Shown here: positions 19,363 to 29,677 of the stretch, in pieces
Layout: the number at the start of each line of letters is the position of its first letter
How positions within the stretch are numbered: the first letter of the stretch is position 1
DNA from: Magnetovibrio sp.
GTDB taxonomy: Bacteria > Pseudomonadota > Alphaproteobacteria > Rhodospirillales > Casp-alpha2
Direction of reading: 5' to 3'
NCBI GenBank assembly: GCA_028817665.1
Contig: JAPPPF010000298.1
Location: 1 to 36,449, forward strand
Length of the DNA: 36,449 bases
Notes under the pieces: generated by a model
What the model saw: only the letters and a program-made list of their open reading frames with translations
Told to the model about the DNA's origin: nothing
Database searches by the model: none
Position numbers and translations under genes: made by a program

Positions 19363-19497
19363 GTCGCAAGAACCGGGTGGCCAAAAACACCGAATCAAGA
19401 ATATCAGAAAGAAACCTAAAGACGATCTTCAAGCGGCGAAAGTACCCCGGGTCTATGGTCCAGCCACCGAATGATGGCGGAAACGGGAGCCCGGCCA

Positions 19498-20762
19498 TGG
19501 TTACAGCGATGACACAAGCGGCGAAGCCCGCCACCGGAGAAAATCGATCCGGCGCCCCGGCGGCCCGGCCGGGCGGGTTGACCGTCGCCGCGGCGTGGGC
19601 CGGCCTGACCGCCTTCGTCTGGTACGTCTTCGGCGCCCTGCCCCTGCACCTGGAGGTCGCCGGCCAACTGGCGCTCAGCCCGGCGCAAGCGTCGAGCTGG
19701 ATCTTCATCATCTGGATGTCCGGCGCGGTCTCGTCGATCGCGCTGTCGCTCCGCTACCGGATTCCCATTCCCATCACCTGGACGCTGCCGGGGCTGATCT
19801 ACCTCGGCACCCTCGCCGGTCAGTTCTCCTTCGCCGAGATCGTCGGCGCCAACCTGATGGCCGGCGCGGTGATCCTGGCGTTCGGCTTCGCCGGCATCGG
19901 CGAGCGCATCATGGCGTGGCTGCCGCTGCCCATCGTCATGGGCATGTTCGGCGGCTCCATCCTGGTCTACGTGACCCGCATGGTCGCCGCCAGCGTCGCC
20001 GACGTCCTGGTCGCCGGCATCACCGTCGCCGCCTATCTCGCTGGGCGGCTGTTGGCCAATCCGAAGCTGCCGCCGATCGGGTTGGCGGTGATCGTCGGCG
20101 CCGCCGCGGTGTTTTTGACCGGCGGCGCGGCGCCCGAGGCCATCGTGTGGGAACTGCCGGAGCTCGTCGTGCCGGAGATCGCCTTCTCGGCGCCGGCCTT
20201 CGTCGCCGTCAGCCTGCCGATGATCGTCTTCGCCATGGGATTGGGCAACGTCCAGGGGCTGGGCTTCCTGCTCAATCAGAAATACCGCGTGCCGGTGACG
20301 CCGGTGACCGTGACGGTCGGCCTGAACTCCATCGTCAACGCGCTGCTGGGCGGTCACGCGGCGACCGTGGCGCGCACCGGCGCGGCGATCCTGGCGGGCC
20401 CCGAGGCCGGACCGAAGGAAAGCCGGTATTGGGCCAACCTGATCGCCGCCGGCCTGACCGTCAGCATCGCGCTGGGCGCCGGAACCCTGGTATCGCTGGT
20501 CGCGGTGCTGCCCGCGAGCTTCGTCGTCACCCTGGCCGGCCTGGCGATCGTGCAATCCCTGCAGACGGCGCTGGAATCAGCCTTCGGCGGCAAGCTCCGG
20601 TTCGGCGCCCTGGCCGCCTTCGCGGTCGCGGCGACGCCCTTCGCGGTGTTCGGCATCACGTCGGCGTTCTGGGCCGTGCTCGCCGGGATCGGCGCCTCCC
20701 TGATGGCCGAACGGCGCGAGATCCTGGCCTACTGGCGGGGCCGCGAGGCCGACGCCGGCTAG
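19498..20762 (+). CDS. benE: Benzoate/H+ symporter BenE family transporter
   Basis: LTAFVWYVFGALPLHLEVAGQLALSPAQASSWIFIIWMSGAVSSIALSLRYRIPIPITWTLPGLIYLGTL; start ambiguous (ATG 19455 or 19498). Confidence 0.85.
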
Positions 20763-22183
20763 TGCAGCTTCACGTACTCGAAGTCCATGGGCTGGCCGTG
20801 GATGCCGCGCCGCGGCGCGGCGATCCAGCCGGCCATCTTGCCGGGCTCGGTGACCGGCTTCATCAGGCTCATGACGAAGGCGCGGTCCTCGGCGGTGGGC
20901 ATGAACTCGCCGAGGCGCCTTTCGAACACCTCGTCGGAGATGATCTCGCCCCGCACATCGGTCGAGACGTCCGCCCAGCTGCCGATCTCGCGGCGGAACC
21001 GGGTGCTCGGCAGGGTCAATCGGAATTCGAACCCGGCCTCGGCGATGGTCTTGTTCCAGCGGTCCATGCCGCGCTGGCAGTCGCCGACGTAGAGATTGCG
21101 GGTGATCTCGTTCATGGCGTTGCGGGTCGGCACCTCCATGGTGGTGACGCCGCCGTCGCCGTCGGGCACCTCGATGACCTCGACGGTGCCGGTGCAGTCG
21201 TGATCGTCGAACTTGGCCTCGTCGGGCCGGCCCTTGAGGCCGGTGGCGAAATATCCCGCCGCGTTCGATGACTGGTCGGCGCCGAACAGGTCGAGGCATG
21301 ACGAGAACCAGAAATTGACGTAGCGCTGCAGCAACGGCAGGTCGATGACGCCGGCGGCGCGGAGCGTCTCCGGATCCTCGGCCTTCAACTCCTTCATCAC
21401 CTCGACGGTGCGCTCGACGACGCGGCCGATGACGGTCTAGCCGACGAACATGTTGTATGCCTCCTCGGTGAGCATGAACTGACACGTCCGGGCCAGCGGA
21501 TCGAAGGCCGATTCGGCCAGGCACTTGAGCTGGTACTTGCCGTCGCGGTCGGTGAAGTAGGTGAACATGAAGAAACTGAGCCAGTCCTCGATGGGCTCGT
21601 TGAAGGTGCCGAGGATGCGCGGGTTGTCGGGGTCGCCGGAATGGCGTTCCAAAAGCTCCTCCGCCTCCTCGCGGCCGGCCCGGCCGAAGTGCGCGTGCAA
21701 GAGGTAGACCATGGCCCAGAGGTGGCGGCCTTCCTCGACGTTGACCTGGAACAGGTTGCGGAGGTCGTAGAGCGACGGGCAGGACAGGCCGAGGAGGCGC
21801 TGCTGCTCGACCGACGCGGGCTCCGTGTCGCCCTGGGTGACGATCAGCCGGCGGAGCGCGGCCCGGTGCTCGCCGGGCACGTCCTGCCAGGCCGGCTTGC
21901 CCATGTCGTCGCCGAAACCGATGACGCGGTCCGGGTCGCGCTCGGCCAGGAAGATACCCCACCGGTAGTCGGGCATCTTGACGTGGTCGAAGTGCGCCCA
22001 TCCCTCGGCGCCGACGTTGATGGCGGTGCGGAGATAGACGTCGTTGGCCTGGAAGCCCTCGGGCCCGAGCGCGTTCCACCAGTCGAGATAGCGCGGCTGC
22101 CAGTGCTCGAGGGCGCGCTGCAGCTTGCGGTCGCCGGCCAGGTCGACGTTGTTGGGAATCTTCTGTTGGTAGTCGATGCTCAT
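20759..22183 (-). pseudogene. boxB: Benzoyl-CoA 2,3-epoxidase oxygenase subunit BoxB, interrupted by an in-frame TAG at 21437-21439
   Basis: MSIDYQQKIPNNVDLAGDRKLQRALEHWQPRYLDWWNALGPEGF...NVEEGRHLWAMVYLL...EEAYNMFVG*TVIGRVVERTVEVMKELKAEDPETLRAAGVIDLPLLQRYVNFWFSSCLDLFG...; both pieces are in the same frame. Confidence 0.9.
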
Positions 22184-22185
22184 GG

Positions 22186-23844
22186 TCAAACTCTCTTCCA
22201 GTCGAAATCGGGCTTCGAGCCCGACCCGAAGCGCTTCAGAGCGCCCTCCTCCCCGACCGCGTTGGGCCGGTTGAAAATCCAGTTCTGCCAGGCCGACAGC
22301 CGGCCGAACACCTTGGTCAGCATGGTCTCGGCGCCGGCGAAGCGCAGGTTCGCCTCGAGGCCGGTGAGCGCGTCCGGCGACAGCGCCGCGCGCTCCTCGA
22401 TGGCGATGCGAATCTCGTCGTCCCAATCGATGTCGTCGGGGGCGAAGGTGACGAGCCCGGCCGCCTCGGCGTCGAGCGCGGTGAACGGCTCGCCGGCGTG
22501 GCGCGCCAGCTCGGCCAGTTTCTCCGCGTCGCCGGCGAACCGGAGCGCCAGGCGCGAGGAGCCGCTGATCGTCTCGAGGGGCCCGAAGTTCATGTCGGAA
22601 AGCGCGATCGCCGTCGGCCGCCCCTCCTCCTCCGGCAGGTCGAGCATGTAGCTGCGGTCGGCGGCGAGCGCCAGCTCGTAGAGCGTGCCAGCGAAGCACG
22701 AGCCCTCGTCGATCAGCGCGAACAGGCTCCTCGACGAGACATCCAGCCGGGCCAGGGTCCGGCGCAGCATGCCGATGACCTCACGGACGAACCAATCCCC
22801 GGCGTTGGCCGCCAGCGCCGCGTCGGCGGCCAGCACCAGGGCCGCGTCGCCTTCCGTCCTGAGCACGATGACGCCGGCCTCGGCCTCGTTGGTGCGCAGC
22901 ATGAGGATCGCGTCGTCCAGTTCGCGGGCCATGGCCAGCGGCCAGAAGTCCATGCCCTGGGCGCGGATCGCGCCGGCGTCCGCGGGCACGGGTTCCGTCG
23001 GCGCGCGCACCGTCAACGTCGCCGTCCGCGCCGCCCGGTCGACGGCCGCGTCGACAAAGGTGTAGTGGTATCCGTCGGCGTCGGCGCGGCGCGCCAGGGG
23101 CGTCACGGCGACGCCCTCGGCGGCTGGCGGCGCCGGGCGGGCGGCGGCCAGATCGGCGGCGCGGGCCCTCACCCGGTCCATGAACTGTTGAGGCGGCGCG
23201 GTCTCGTCGACCAGCCCCCATTCCTTGGCGCGGCGGCCGCGCACCCCTTCCTCGCTGGTGCAGAAGACGTCGGCGAGGTCGCGGCGCACCCGGCGCTTGT
23301 CGACGACCCGGGTCAGCCCACCGGTGCCCGGCAGCACGCCCAACAGCGGCACCTCGGGCAGGCTGACGGCGCTGGAGCGGTCGTCGACCAGCCAGATCTC
23401 GTCGCAGGCGAGCGCCAGCTCGTAGCCGCCGCCGGCGGTGGTGCCGTTCAGCGCCGCGATGTAGGTGACGCCGGAGTGCCGGCTGGTGTCCTCGATGCCG
23501 TTGCGGGTCTCGTTGGTGAACTTGCAGAAGTTGACCTTCCAGCCGTGGCTCGATTGGCCCAACATGTAGATGTTGGCGCCGGCCGAGAACATGCGGTCCA
23601 GCGCGCTGGTGACGATCACGGCGCCGACGCCCGGGTGCTCGAAACGGAGCCGCTGAAGCGCGTCGTAGAGCTCCATGTCGACGCCGAGGTCGTAGGAATT
23701 GAGCTTCAGCTTGTAGCCCGGCCTGAGCCCGCCGTCCTCGTCGACGCCGAGGGTCAGGGTGGCGACGCCGCCGTCGACGGTGAGCGTCCAATGCCGGTAG
23801 CTGGCGGGATCGCGGTCGTAGACCACCAAGTCTTTTGTTGTCAT
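22186..23844 (-). CDS. boxC: 2,3-epoxybenzoyl-CoA dihydrolase / benzoyl-CoA-dihydrodiol lyase
   Basis: 552 aa crotonase-type: LKLNSYDLGVDMELYDALQRLRFEHPGVGAVIVTSALDRMFSAGANIYMLGQSSHGWKVNFCKFTNETRNGIED; directly upstream of boxB. Confidence 0.93.
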   Translation of the reverse strand: MTTKDLVVYDRDPASYRHWTLTVDGGVATLTLGVDEDGGLRPGYKLKLNSYDLGVDMELYDALQRLRFEHPGVGAVIVTSALDRMFSAGANIYMLGQSSHGWKVNFCKFTNETRNGIEDTSRHSGVTYIAALNGTTAGGGYELALACDEIWLVDDRSSAVSLPEVPLLGVLPGTGGLTRVVDKRRVRRDLADVFCTSEEGVRGRRAKEWGLVDETAPPQQFMDRVRARAADLAAARPAPPAAEGVAVTPLARRADADGYHYTFVDAAVDRAARTATLTVRAPTEPVPADAGAIRAQGMDFWPLAMARELDDAILMLRTNEAEAGVIVLRTEGDAALVLAADAALAANAGDWFVREVIGMLRRTLARLDVSSRSLFALIDEGSCFAGTLYELALAADRSYMLDLPEEEGRPTAIALSDMNFGPLETISGSSRLALRFAGDAEKLAELARHAGEPFTALDAEAAGLVTFAPDDIDWDDEIRIAIEERAALSPDALTGLEANLRFAGAETMLTKVFGRLSAWQNWIFNRPNAVGEEGALKRFGSGSKPDFDWKRV

Positions 23845-23971
23845 CGCTACGCGCCCTTGTTCTTGATAGCCGCACTATAATGCATGTCACGGTCGCCGCT
23901 CACGCGCAAACCCCCGGCGCTTTGACCGGTTCGCGGAAAAGGACCAAAATCACCGTGATCGGGAGGGAAGC

Positions 23972-25525
23972 ATGAACCAATCATCGCCGGGAACCGGGCT
24001 CTACAACGCCGCCGCCGACCTGCTCGGCCGCAACCTCGAAGCCGGGCGCGGCGAACGGATCGCCGTCATCGACGGGGCGGGGCCGACCACCTACGCCGAG
24101 CTCGACGCCCGCGCCAACCGCTTCGCCAACGCCCTCGCCGGCCTCGGGTTGGAGATGGAGCAGCGGGTCGTGCTGTGCCTGCACGACACCGTCGATTTCC
24201 CGGCCTGCTTCCTCGGCGCCATCAAGGCCGGCGTCGTCCCGGTGCCGGTCAACACCCGGCTGACGGAACGCGACTACGACTTCATCCTCGGCGACAGCCG
24301 GGCCCGCGCCCTGGTGGTCTCGGAGAACCTGCTCGGCGCCTTCGCGCCGCACCTCGACGACCATCCGCTCCTCGACCACGTCATCGTCAGCGGCGGCGAC
24401 GGCGGCGGCCACGCGCGCTTGGCGGATTTGACCGACGGCGCCGCCGAGACCTTCCAGGTGGCGCCGACGAAGGCCGACGACATGTGCTTTTGGCTCTACA
24501 CGTCGGGCACCACGGGGATGCCGAAGGGCGCCGTGCACCTGCACGGACACCTGCTCCGGACCGCCGATCTCTACGCCATCCCGACCCTGGGCCTCAGCGA
24601 GGACGACGTCGTCTTCTCCGCCGCCAAGCTGTTCTTCGCCTATGGCCTCGGCAACGCCATGACCTTCCCCTTCGCGGTCGGCGCCACCGCGGTGCTGCTC
24701 GAGGGCCCGCCCATGCCCGACGCCATCATCGGGATATTGAAGGCGCACAAGCCGACGGTGTTCTACGGCGTGCCGACCCTGTTCGCCATGCTGCTGGCCA
24801 ACGACGCCCTGCCGGCGGCCGGCGATCACGCGCTGCGGCTCTGCGTCTCCGCCGGCGAGGCGCTGCCGGGCGATCTGCTGGCGCGCTGGCGCGACGCCGT
24901 CGGCACCGACATCCTCGACGGGCTCGGCTCGACGGAGATGCTGCACATCTTCCTGACCAACCGCCAGGGCGACGTGCGCCCCAATTGCTCCGGCAAGCCG
25001 GTTCCGGGCTACGAACTCAGGATCGTCGACGACGCCGGCCGGCCCGTGGCCGAGGGCGAGCTCGGCAACCTCCACGTCGCCGGGCCGACCAGCGCGATCA
25101 TGTACTGGAACCAGCGCGACAAGAGCCGCGAGACCTTCCTCGGCCCCTGGACCGTGACCGGTGACAAGTACAGCGTCGATACTGAGGGCTACTACATCTA
25201 CGGCGGCCGTTCCGACGACATGCTCAAGGTCGGCGGCATCTACGTCTCGCCCTTCGAGGTCGAGGGCGCGCTGATCGAGCACGCCGCCGTGCTCGAGGCC
25301 GCGGTCGTCGGCCACCCGGATTCCGACGACTTGATCAAGCCGAAGGCCTTCGTCGTCCTGCAGGACGGGCAGGAAGGCACCGAGGCGCTGGCCGACGAAC
25401 TGCGGCAGTTCGTGCGCGACTCGCTCGCCGACTACAAATACCCGCGCTGGATCGAGTTCGTCGACGAGTTGCCGAAGACGGCGACCGGCAAGATCCAGCG
25501 CTTCAAGCTGCGCCAGGCCGGCTGA
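23972..25525 (+). CDS. Benzoate-CoA ligase family protein
   Basis: LYTSGTTGMPKGAVHLHGHLLRTADLY, GLGSTEMLHIFLTNRQGDVRPNCSGKPVPGYE, DDMLKVGGIYVSPFEVE, KTATGKIQRFKLR; divergent from boxC. Confidence 0.92.
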   Translation: MNQSSPGTGLYNAAADLLGRNLEAGRGERIAVIDGAGPTTYAELDARANRFANALAGLGLEMEQRVVLCLHDTVDFPACFLGAIKAGVVPVPVNTRLTERDYDFILGDSRARALVVSENLLGAFAPHLDDHPLLDHVIVSGGDGGGHARLADLTDGAAETFQVAPTKADDMCFWLYTSGTTGMPKGAVHLHGHLLRTADLYAIPTLGLSEDDVVFSAAKLFFAYGLGNAMTFPFAVGATAVLLEGPPMPDAIIGILKAHKPTVFYGVPTLFAMLLANDALPAAGDHALRLCVSAGEALPGDLLARWRDAVGTDILDGLGSTEMLHIFLTNRQGDVRPNCSGKPVPGYELRIVDDAGRPVAEGELGNLHVAGPTSAIMYWNQRDKSRETFLGPWTVTGDKYSVDTEGYYIYGGRSDDMLKVGGIYVSPFEVEGALIEHAAVLEAAVVGHPDSDDLIKPKAFVVLQDGQEGTEALADELRQFVRDSLADYKYPRWIEFVDELPKTATGKIQRFKLRQAG

Positions 25526-25528
25526 TCC

Positions 25529-26308
25529 GTGAACCCCGCCGCTCCGGACTTCATCGAGATCGGCGGCGCGGCGCTCGAATTCCACCGCCACGACGGCGAA
25601 GGGCCGGCGCTGGTGTTCCTTCACGAGGGTCTCGGCTCGGCCGCCATGTGGCGCGACTTCCCGGCGCGGCTGGCGGCGGCGACGGGGTGCCAGGCGGTCG
25701 TCTATTCGCGCCGCGGCTACGGCCGTTCGGCGCCCCGGGACGGCGCCTACGGCGTCGATTTCATGCACCGGGAGGCGCTGGATGTCCTGCCTGAGCTGCT
25801 CGCGCGTCTCGGGATCGAACGCCCGGTCCTCGTTGGCCATTCCGACGGCGCTTCCATCGCGCTGATCCACGCCGCCCATCATCCGGTTGCCGGCGTCGTC
25901 GCCGAGGCGCCGCACATCTTCGTCGAGCAGATCTGCGTCGACGCCATCGCCGAGGCCCGGGACGCCTTCGCCGCCACCGACCTCGCCGCCCGCCTCGGCC
26001 GCTACCACGACGATCCCGAGCACGCCTTCCGGGGCTGGAACGACATATGGCTCGACCCGGCCTTCCGGGATTGGCGGATCGACGGTCTCCTGGACCGTGT
26101 CGATTGTCCGGTCCTGGCCATCCAGGGCACGGATGACCAGTACGGCACCATGGCGCAGATCGACGGGATCGCCGCGCGGGCCGCGGGCCCGGTGGACTTG
26201 CTGAAATTGCCCGATTGCGGACATTCGCCGCACCGCGACCGGCCCGGCGCCGTCCTCCGCGCGATGGCCGGCTTCGTCGCCGCGCTTGGCGAGCCGGCCG
26301 GCGGTTAG
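25529..26308 (+). CDS. Alpha/beta hydrolase (GTG start), of the type often found in box clusters
   Basis: LVFLHEGLGSAAMWRDFPARLAAATG, VLVGHSDGASIALIHA (GxSxG), LPDCGHSPHRD. Confidence 0.88.
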   Translation: MNPAAPDFIEIGGAALEFHRHDGEGPALVFLHEGLGSAAMWRDFPARLAAATGCQAVVYSRRGYGRSAPRDGAYGVDFMHREALDVLPELLARLGIERPVLVGHSDGASIALIHAAHHPVAGVVAEAPHIFVEQICVDAIAEARDAFAATDLAARLGRYHDDPEHAFRGWNDIWLDPAFRDWRIDGLLDRVDCPVLAIQGTDDQYGTMAQIDGIAARAAGPVDLLKLPDCGHSPHRDRPGAVLRAMAGFVAALGEPAGG

Positions 26309-27018
26309 ACGCCGAGCAGCGCGTGCAGGCGGTCCGGGTCGGCGGCGAGGTCGTCGCTGTCGCCCTCGAAGACGACCCGGCCCTTGACCAGGATCATGTG
26401 CCGGTCGGCCAGCTCGATCAGCCGGCCGACGTTCTTGTCGACGATGATCGAGGCGATGCCGGCGGCCTTGATGGCGCGGATCACCGACCAGATCTCCTCG
26501 CGGATCAGCGGCGCCAGGCCCTCGGTGACCTCGTCCAGGAGCATCACCCTCGGGTTGGTCATCAGGGCGCGGCCGATGGTCAGCATCTGCTGCTCGCCGC
26601 CGGACAGGTGGTCGCCCCAGTGGCCGCGGCGCTCGGCAAGGCGCGGGAACAGCTCATAGACGCGTTCCAGCGTCCACGCGCGCCCGCCGCCGGCACCGGG
26701 CCGGGCCGCCATGGTCAGGTTCTCGGCGACGCTCAGGTTGGGGAAGATGTCGCGCCCCTCCGGCACGTAGCCGACACCGGCGCGGGCGATGGCGTGGGTC
26801 GGCACGCGCGTCCCGTCGCGGCCGAGCACGTCGACCCGGCCGCGCCGCGCCCGCACTTCGCCCATGATGGTCTTGAAGGTGGTGGTCTTGCCCATGCCGT
26901 TGCGGCCCATCAGGCTGACGCAGGCGCCCGGTTCCAGCCGCAGGTCGATGCCGTGCAGCACGTGGCTGGCGCCGTAATAGGCGTGCACGCCCTCGAGCGC
27001 GATCAGCGGCGCGCTCAC
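26305..27018 (-). CDS. Branched-chain-type ABC transporter ATP-binding protein (LivF-like)
   Basis: GRNGMGKTTTFKTIMGEV Walker A, LSGGEQQMLTIGRALMTNPRVMLLDEVTEGL. Confidence 0.93.
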   Translation of the reverse strand: MSAPLIALEGVHAYYGASHVLHGIDLRLEPGACVSLMGRNGMGKTTTFKTIMGEVRARRGRVDVLGRDGTRVPTHAIARAGVGYVPEGRDIFPNLSVAENLTMAARPGAGGGRAWTLERVYELFPRLAERRGHWGDHLSGGEQQMLTIGRALMTNPRVMLLDEVTEGLAPLIREEIWSVIRAIKAAGIASIIVDKNVGRLIELADRHMILVKGRVVFEGDSDDLAADPDRLHALLGV

Positions 27019-27788
27019 GGCCCGTCTCCGCCGGCGCCGCCGAGCTCGTCGCCGAGATAGGCCTCGCGGACCCGGGCGCTGTCGCGGATATCATCGGGCC
27101 GGCCGCTTTCCAGGATCACCCCGTCGACCATCACCGTCAGGGTGTCGGCGACGGCGAAGACGGCGTCCATGTCGTGCTCGATCAGGACGATGCCGTGATC
27201 GGGGGCGACGCGCCGGATCAGGTCGATGACGTAGGCCGATTCGTCCGCCCCCATGCCGGCCAGGGGCTCGTCGAGCAGAAGCACATCGGGGTCCATGGCC
27301 AGCAGCATGGCGATCTCCAGCTGGCGCTGCTCGCCGTAGCTGACGGCGCGCGCGGCGGTGTCGGCCTTGGCCTCCAGGCCGGCGGTGCTGAGCGCCGTTT
27401 CGGTCCGGGCCCGCACGCTTTGCTGGGCGTTCGCCGGCGCCACGAAGCGGAGCGACGAGGCTTCGCGGGACTGCGCCGCCAGCCAGCAGTTCTGCCAGAG
27501 CGTGAACTCCGGGAAGATGTTGGTGCGCTGATAGCTGCGCCCGATGCCGAGGCGCGAGATCCGGTGCGCCGGCATGCCGGTGATGTCCCGGCCCTTGTAG
27601 GTGATCCGCCCGGCGCTCGGCGCCAGATCCCCGGAAAGCAGGTTGATCAGCGTCGTCTTCCCCGCCCCGTTGGGACCGATGACGGCGTGCACCCGGCCCG
27701 TCTCGCAGCTCAGGCTGACCCCGTCGACGGCCCTGAGCCCGCCGAAGTTCCTGCTCACCGCCGTCGCCTGCAGGAGCGCCTCCGCCAT
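27015..27788 (-). CDS. Branched-chain-type ABC transporter ATP-binding protein (LivG-like)
   Basis: MAEALLQATAVSRNFGGLRAVDGVSL...IGPNGAGKTTLINLLSGD, SYGEQRQLEIAMLLAMDPDVLLLDEPLAGM. Confidence 0.93.
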   Translation of the reverse strand: MAEALLQATAVSRNFGGLRAVDGVSLSCETGRVHAVIGPNGAGKTTLINLLSGDLAPSAGRITYKGRDITGMPAHRISRLGIGRSYQRTNIFPEFTLWQNCWLAAQSREASSLRFVAPANAQQSVRARTETALSTAGLEAKADTAARAVSYGEQRQLEIAMLLAMDPDVLLLDEPLAGMGADESAYVIDLIRRVAPDHGIVLIEHDMDAVFAVADTLTVMVDGVILESGRPDDIRDSARVREAYLGDELGGAGGDGP

Positions 27789-28774
27789 CACCGCTCCCCC
27801 TCGCGCCGGCCGGCGAGCCGGACCAGCAGGCCGCCGAGCCCGTTGTTGAGGAAAAGCACCACGGCGATGACGAAGCCGCCCATCAGGATCTGCCAATGCT
27901 CGGCCATGACCCCGACGACGGCGCGGTCGCGGAACAGCTCCTCGACGCCGAGGAGCGCGATGGCGCCGATCAGCGGCCCGAACAGCGTGCCCATGCCGCC
28001 GAGGATGACCATCACCAGGGCGATCCCCGATTCCTGCCAACCCAGCAGTTCCGGCGACACGAAGCCGTCGATGGAGGCGAACAGGAAACCGGCGTAACCG
28101 GCCAGCGTACCGCCGATGACGAAGCTCACCAGCTTGTAGACGTAGACGTTGTAGCCGAGCGCCCGCATCCGGTGCTCGTTGATCTTGATGCCCTGGATGA
28201 CCTTGCCGAAGGGCGAGCGCAGCATCACCACCAGGCCAGCGTAGATGACCACCTGGCTGGCCAGCGCCAGGTAGTAGAGCGCGGTCCGCCCGCCCAGGTC
28301 GAGGAGCACCCAGTCGCCCAGCTGGACCACCGGCTTGACGTAGATGAAGGCGCCGTCGGAGCCCCCGGCGAGGTCGGAATCGTGGAAGAAGTAGAACAGC
28401 ATCTGGGCGAAGGCGAGCGTCACCATGATGAAGTAGATGCCCCGGGTCCGCACGCTGAGCGCGCCGATCACCGCCGCCGCCGCGGCGGTCGCGGCGAGGC
28501 AGGCGGGCAGCGCCCAGAGCATGTTGACCGCCGCGTCGTCGGGCGAGATCAGGTGCAGCACGTAACCCGCCAGCCCGAAGAAGGCGGCGTGGCCGAAACT
28601 GACCAGCCCCGTGTAGCCGACCAAGAGGTCGAGGCTCATGGCGAAGATGCCCAAGACCATCATCCGGGTGACCAGCTTGATCCAGTACTTGTCGCCGCCG
28701 AGCGGCACCAAGGCGAGAGCGAGGGCCAGTAAGATCAGCGCGGCGGCGATGCCCCGGGACGGCGCGTTAACCAT
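27788..28774 (-). CDS. Branched-chain-type ABC transporter permease (LivM-like)
   Basis: MSLDLLVGYTGLVSFGHAAFFGLAGY, KINEHRMRALGYNVYVYKLVSFVIGGTLAGYAGFLFA. Confidence 0.93.
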   Translation of the reverse strand: MVNAPSRGIAAALILLALALALVPLGGDKYWIKLVTRMMVLGIFAMSLDLLVGYTGLVSFGHAAFFGLAGYVLHLISPDDAAVNMLWALPACLAATAAAAAVIGALSVRTRGIYFIMVTLAFAQMLFYFFHDSDLAGGSDGAFIYVKPVVQLGDWVLLDLGGRTALYYLALASQVVIYAGLVVMLRSPFGKVIQGIKINEHRMRALGYNVYVYKLVSFVIGGTLAGYAGFLFASIDGFVSPELLGWQESGIALVMVILGGMGTLFGPLIGAIALLGVEELFRDRAVVGVMAEHWQILMGGFVIAVVLFLNNGLGGLLVRLAGRREGER

Positions 28775-29645
28775 TCTCCGCCCCGCGTCCGAACAGGCCC
28801 TCGGGCCGCCACAGCAGGATCGCCGCCATCAGCGCGTAGACGGCGACGCTGGCGATCTCCGGTAGGTAGACCTGGCCGTAGACGTCGGCGAGGCCGATGG
28901 CCAGGGCGCCCAGGAAGGCGCCCTTGATGGAGCCGATGCCGCCGATCACGACGACGACGAAGGAGACGATCAGGATCTGCTCGCCCATGCCGGGATAGAC
29001 CGTCTCGACGGGCGCGGCGAGCATGCCGGCGACGCCGGCCAAGGTGACGCCGACGGAGAAGACGACGGCGTAGAGCGCGCGGACGTTGACGCCGAGCGCC
29101 TCGACCATGCGGCGGTTGGACGCGCCGGCGCGGATCCGCATGCCCAGCCGGGTCTTCTGGATGACCACCATCATGATCCCGGCGAGCACCAGGCAGACCG
29201 CCGACAGGAACAACCGGTAGACCGGGTAGCTCAGCGTCTCGGAGACCGGGATCGAGCCGGCCAGGATCTCCGGCACCGGCACGCCGTTCGGATCGCCGCC
29301 CCAGATCACCAGTTGCAGCTCGTTGAAGATCAGAATCAGCCCGAAGGTCAGCAGCACCTGCTGCAGGTGGTCGCGGTGGTAGAGGTGGACGATGAAGAAG
29401 CGCTCGATGACGACGCCGAGGACCAGGGTCGCCGGGATGCCCAGCACGATCGCCCACAACAGGCTGCCGGTCATCTGGGTGAACGAGAACGCCAGGTAGG
29501 CGCCGATCATGTAGAACGAGCCGTGCGCCAGGTTGATGATCCCCATGATCCCGAACACCAGCGTCAGGCCGCTGGCGATCAGGAACAGCAGCAATCCGTA
29601 CTGGATGCCGTTCATCGTCTGGATCAGCAGGAACAGCCAGTCCAT
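28767..29645 (-). CDS. Branched-chain-type ABC transporter permease (LivH-like)
   Basis: NGIQYGLLLFLIASGLTLVFGIMGIINLAHGSFYMIGAYLAF, VVVIGGIGSIKGAFLGALAIGL. Confidence 0.93.
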   Translation of the reverse strand: MDWLFLLIQTMNGIQYGLLLFLIASGLTLVFGIMGIINLAHGSFYMIGAYLAFSFTQMTGSLLWAIVLGIPATLVLGVVIERFFIVHLYHRDHLQQVLLTFGLILIFNELQLVIWGGDPNGVPVPEILAGSIPVSETLSYPVYRLFLSAVCLVLAGIMMVVIQKTRLGMRIRAGASNRRMVEALGVNVRALYAVVFSVGVTLAGVAGMLAAPVETVYPGMGEQILIVSFVVVVIGGIGSIKGAFLGALAIGLADVYGQVYLPEIASVAVYALMAAILLWRPEGLFGRGAENG

Positions 29646-29677
29646 GCGCCGCTACCGGTCGGAACCCTGGCCACGTC

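Noticed and set aside
20577-22079. 500-aa minus-strand ORF in an alternate frame over boxB
   Set aside because: R-rich out-of-frame translation; the true boxB frame is the one containing the TAG.
23981-26233. 750-aa ORF on the minus strand antisense to the benzoate-CoA ligase and hydrolase
   Set aside because: Translation is low-complexity R/G/A/V/D-rich with no family motifs; typical antisense artefact of GC-rich coding DNA. The plus-strand genes have clear motifs.
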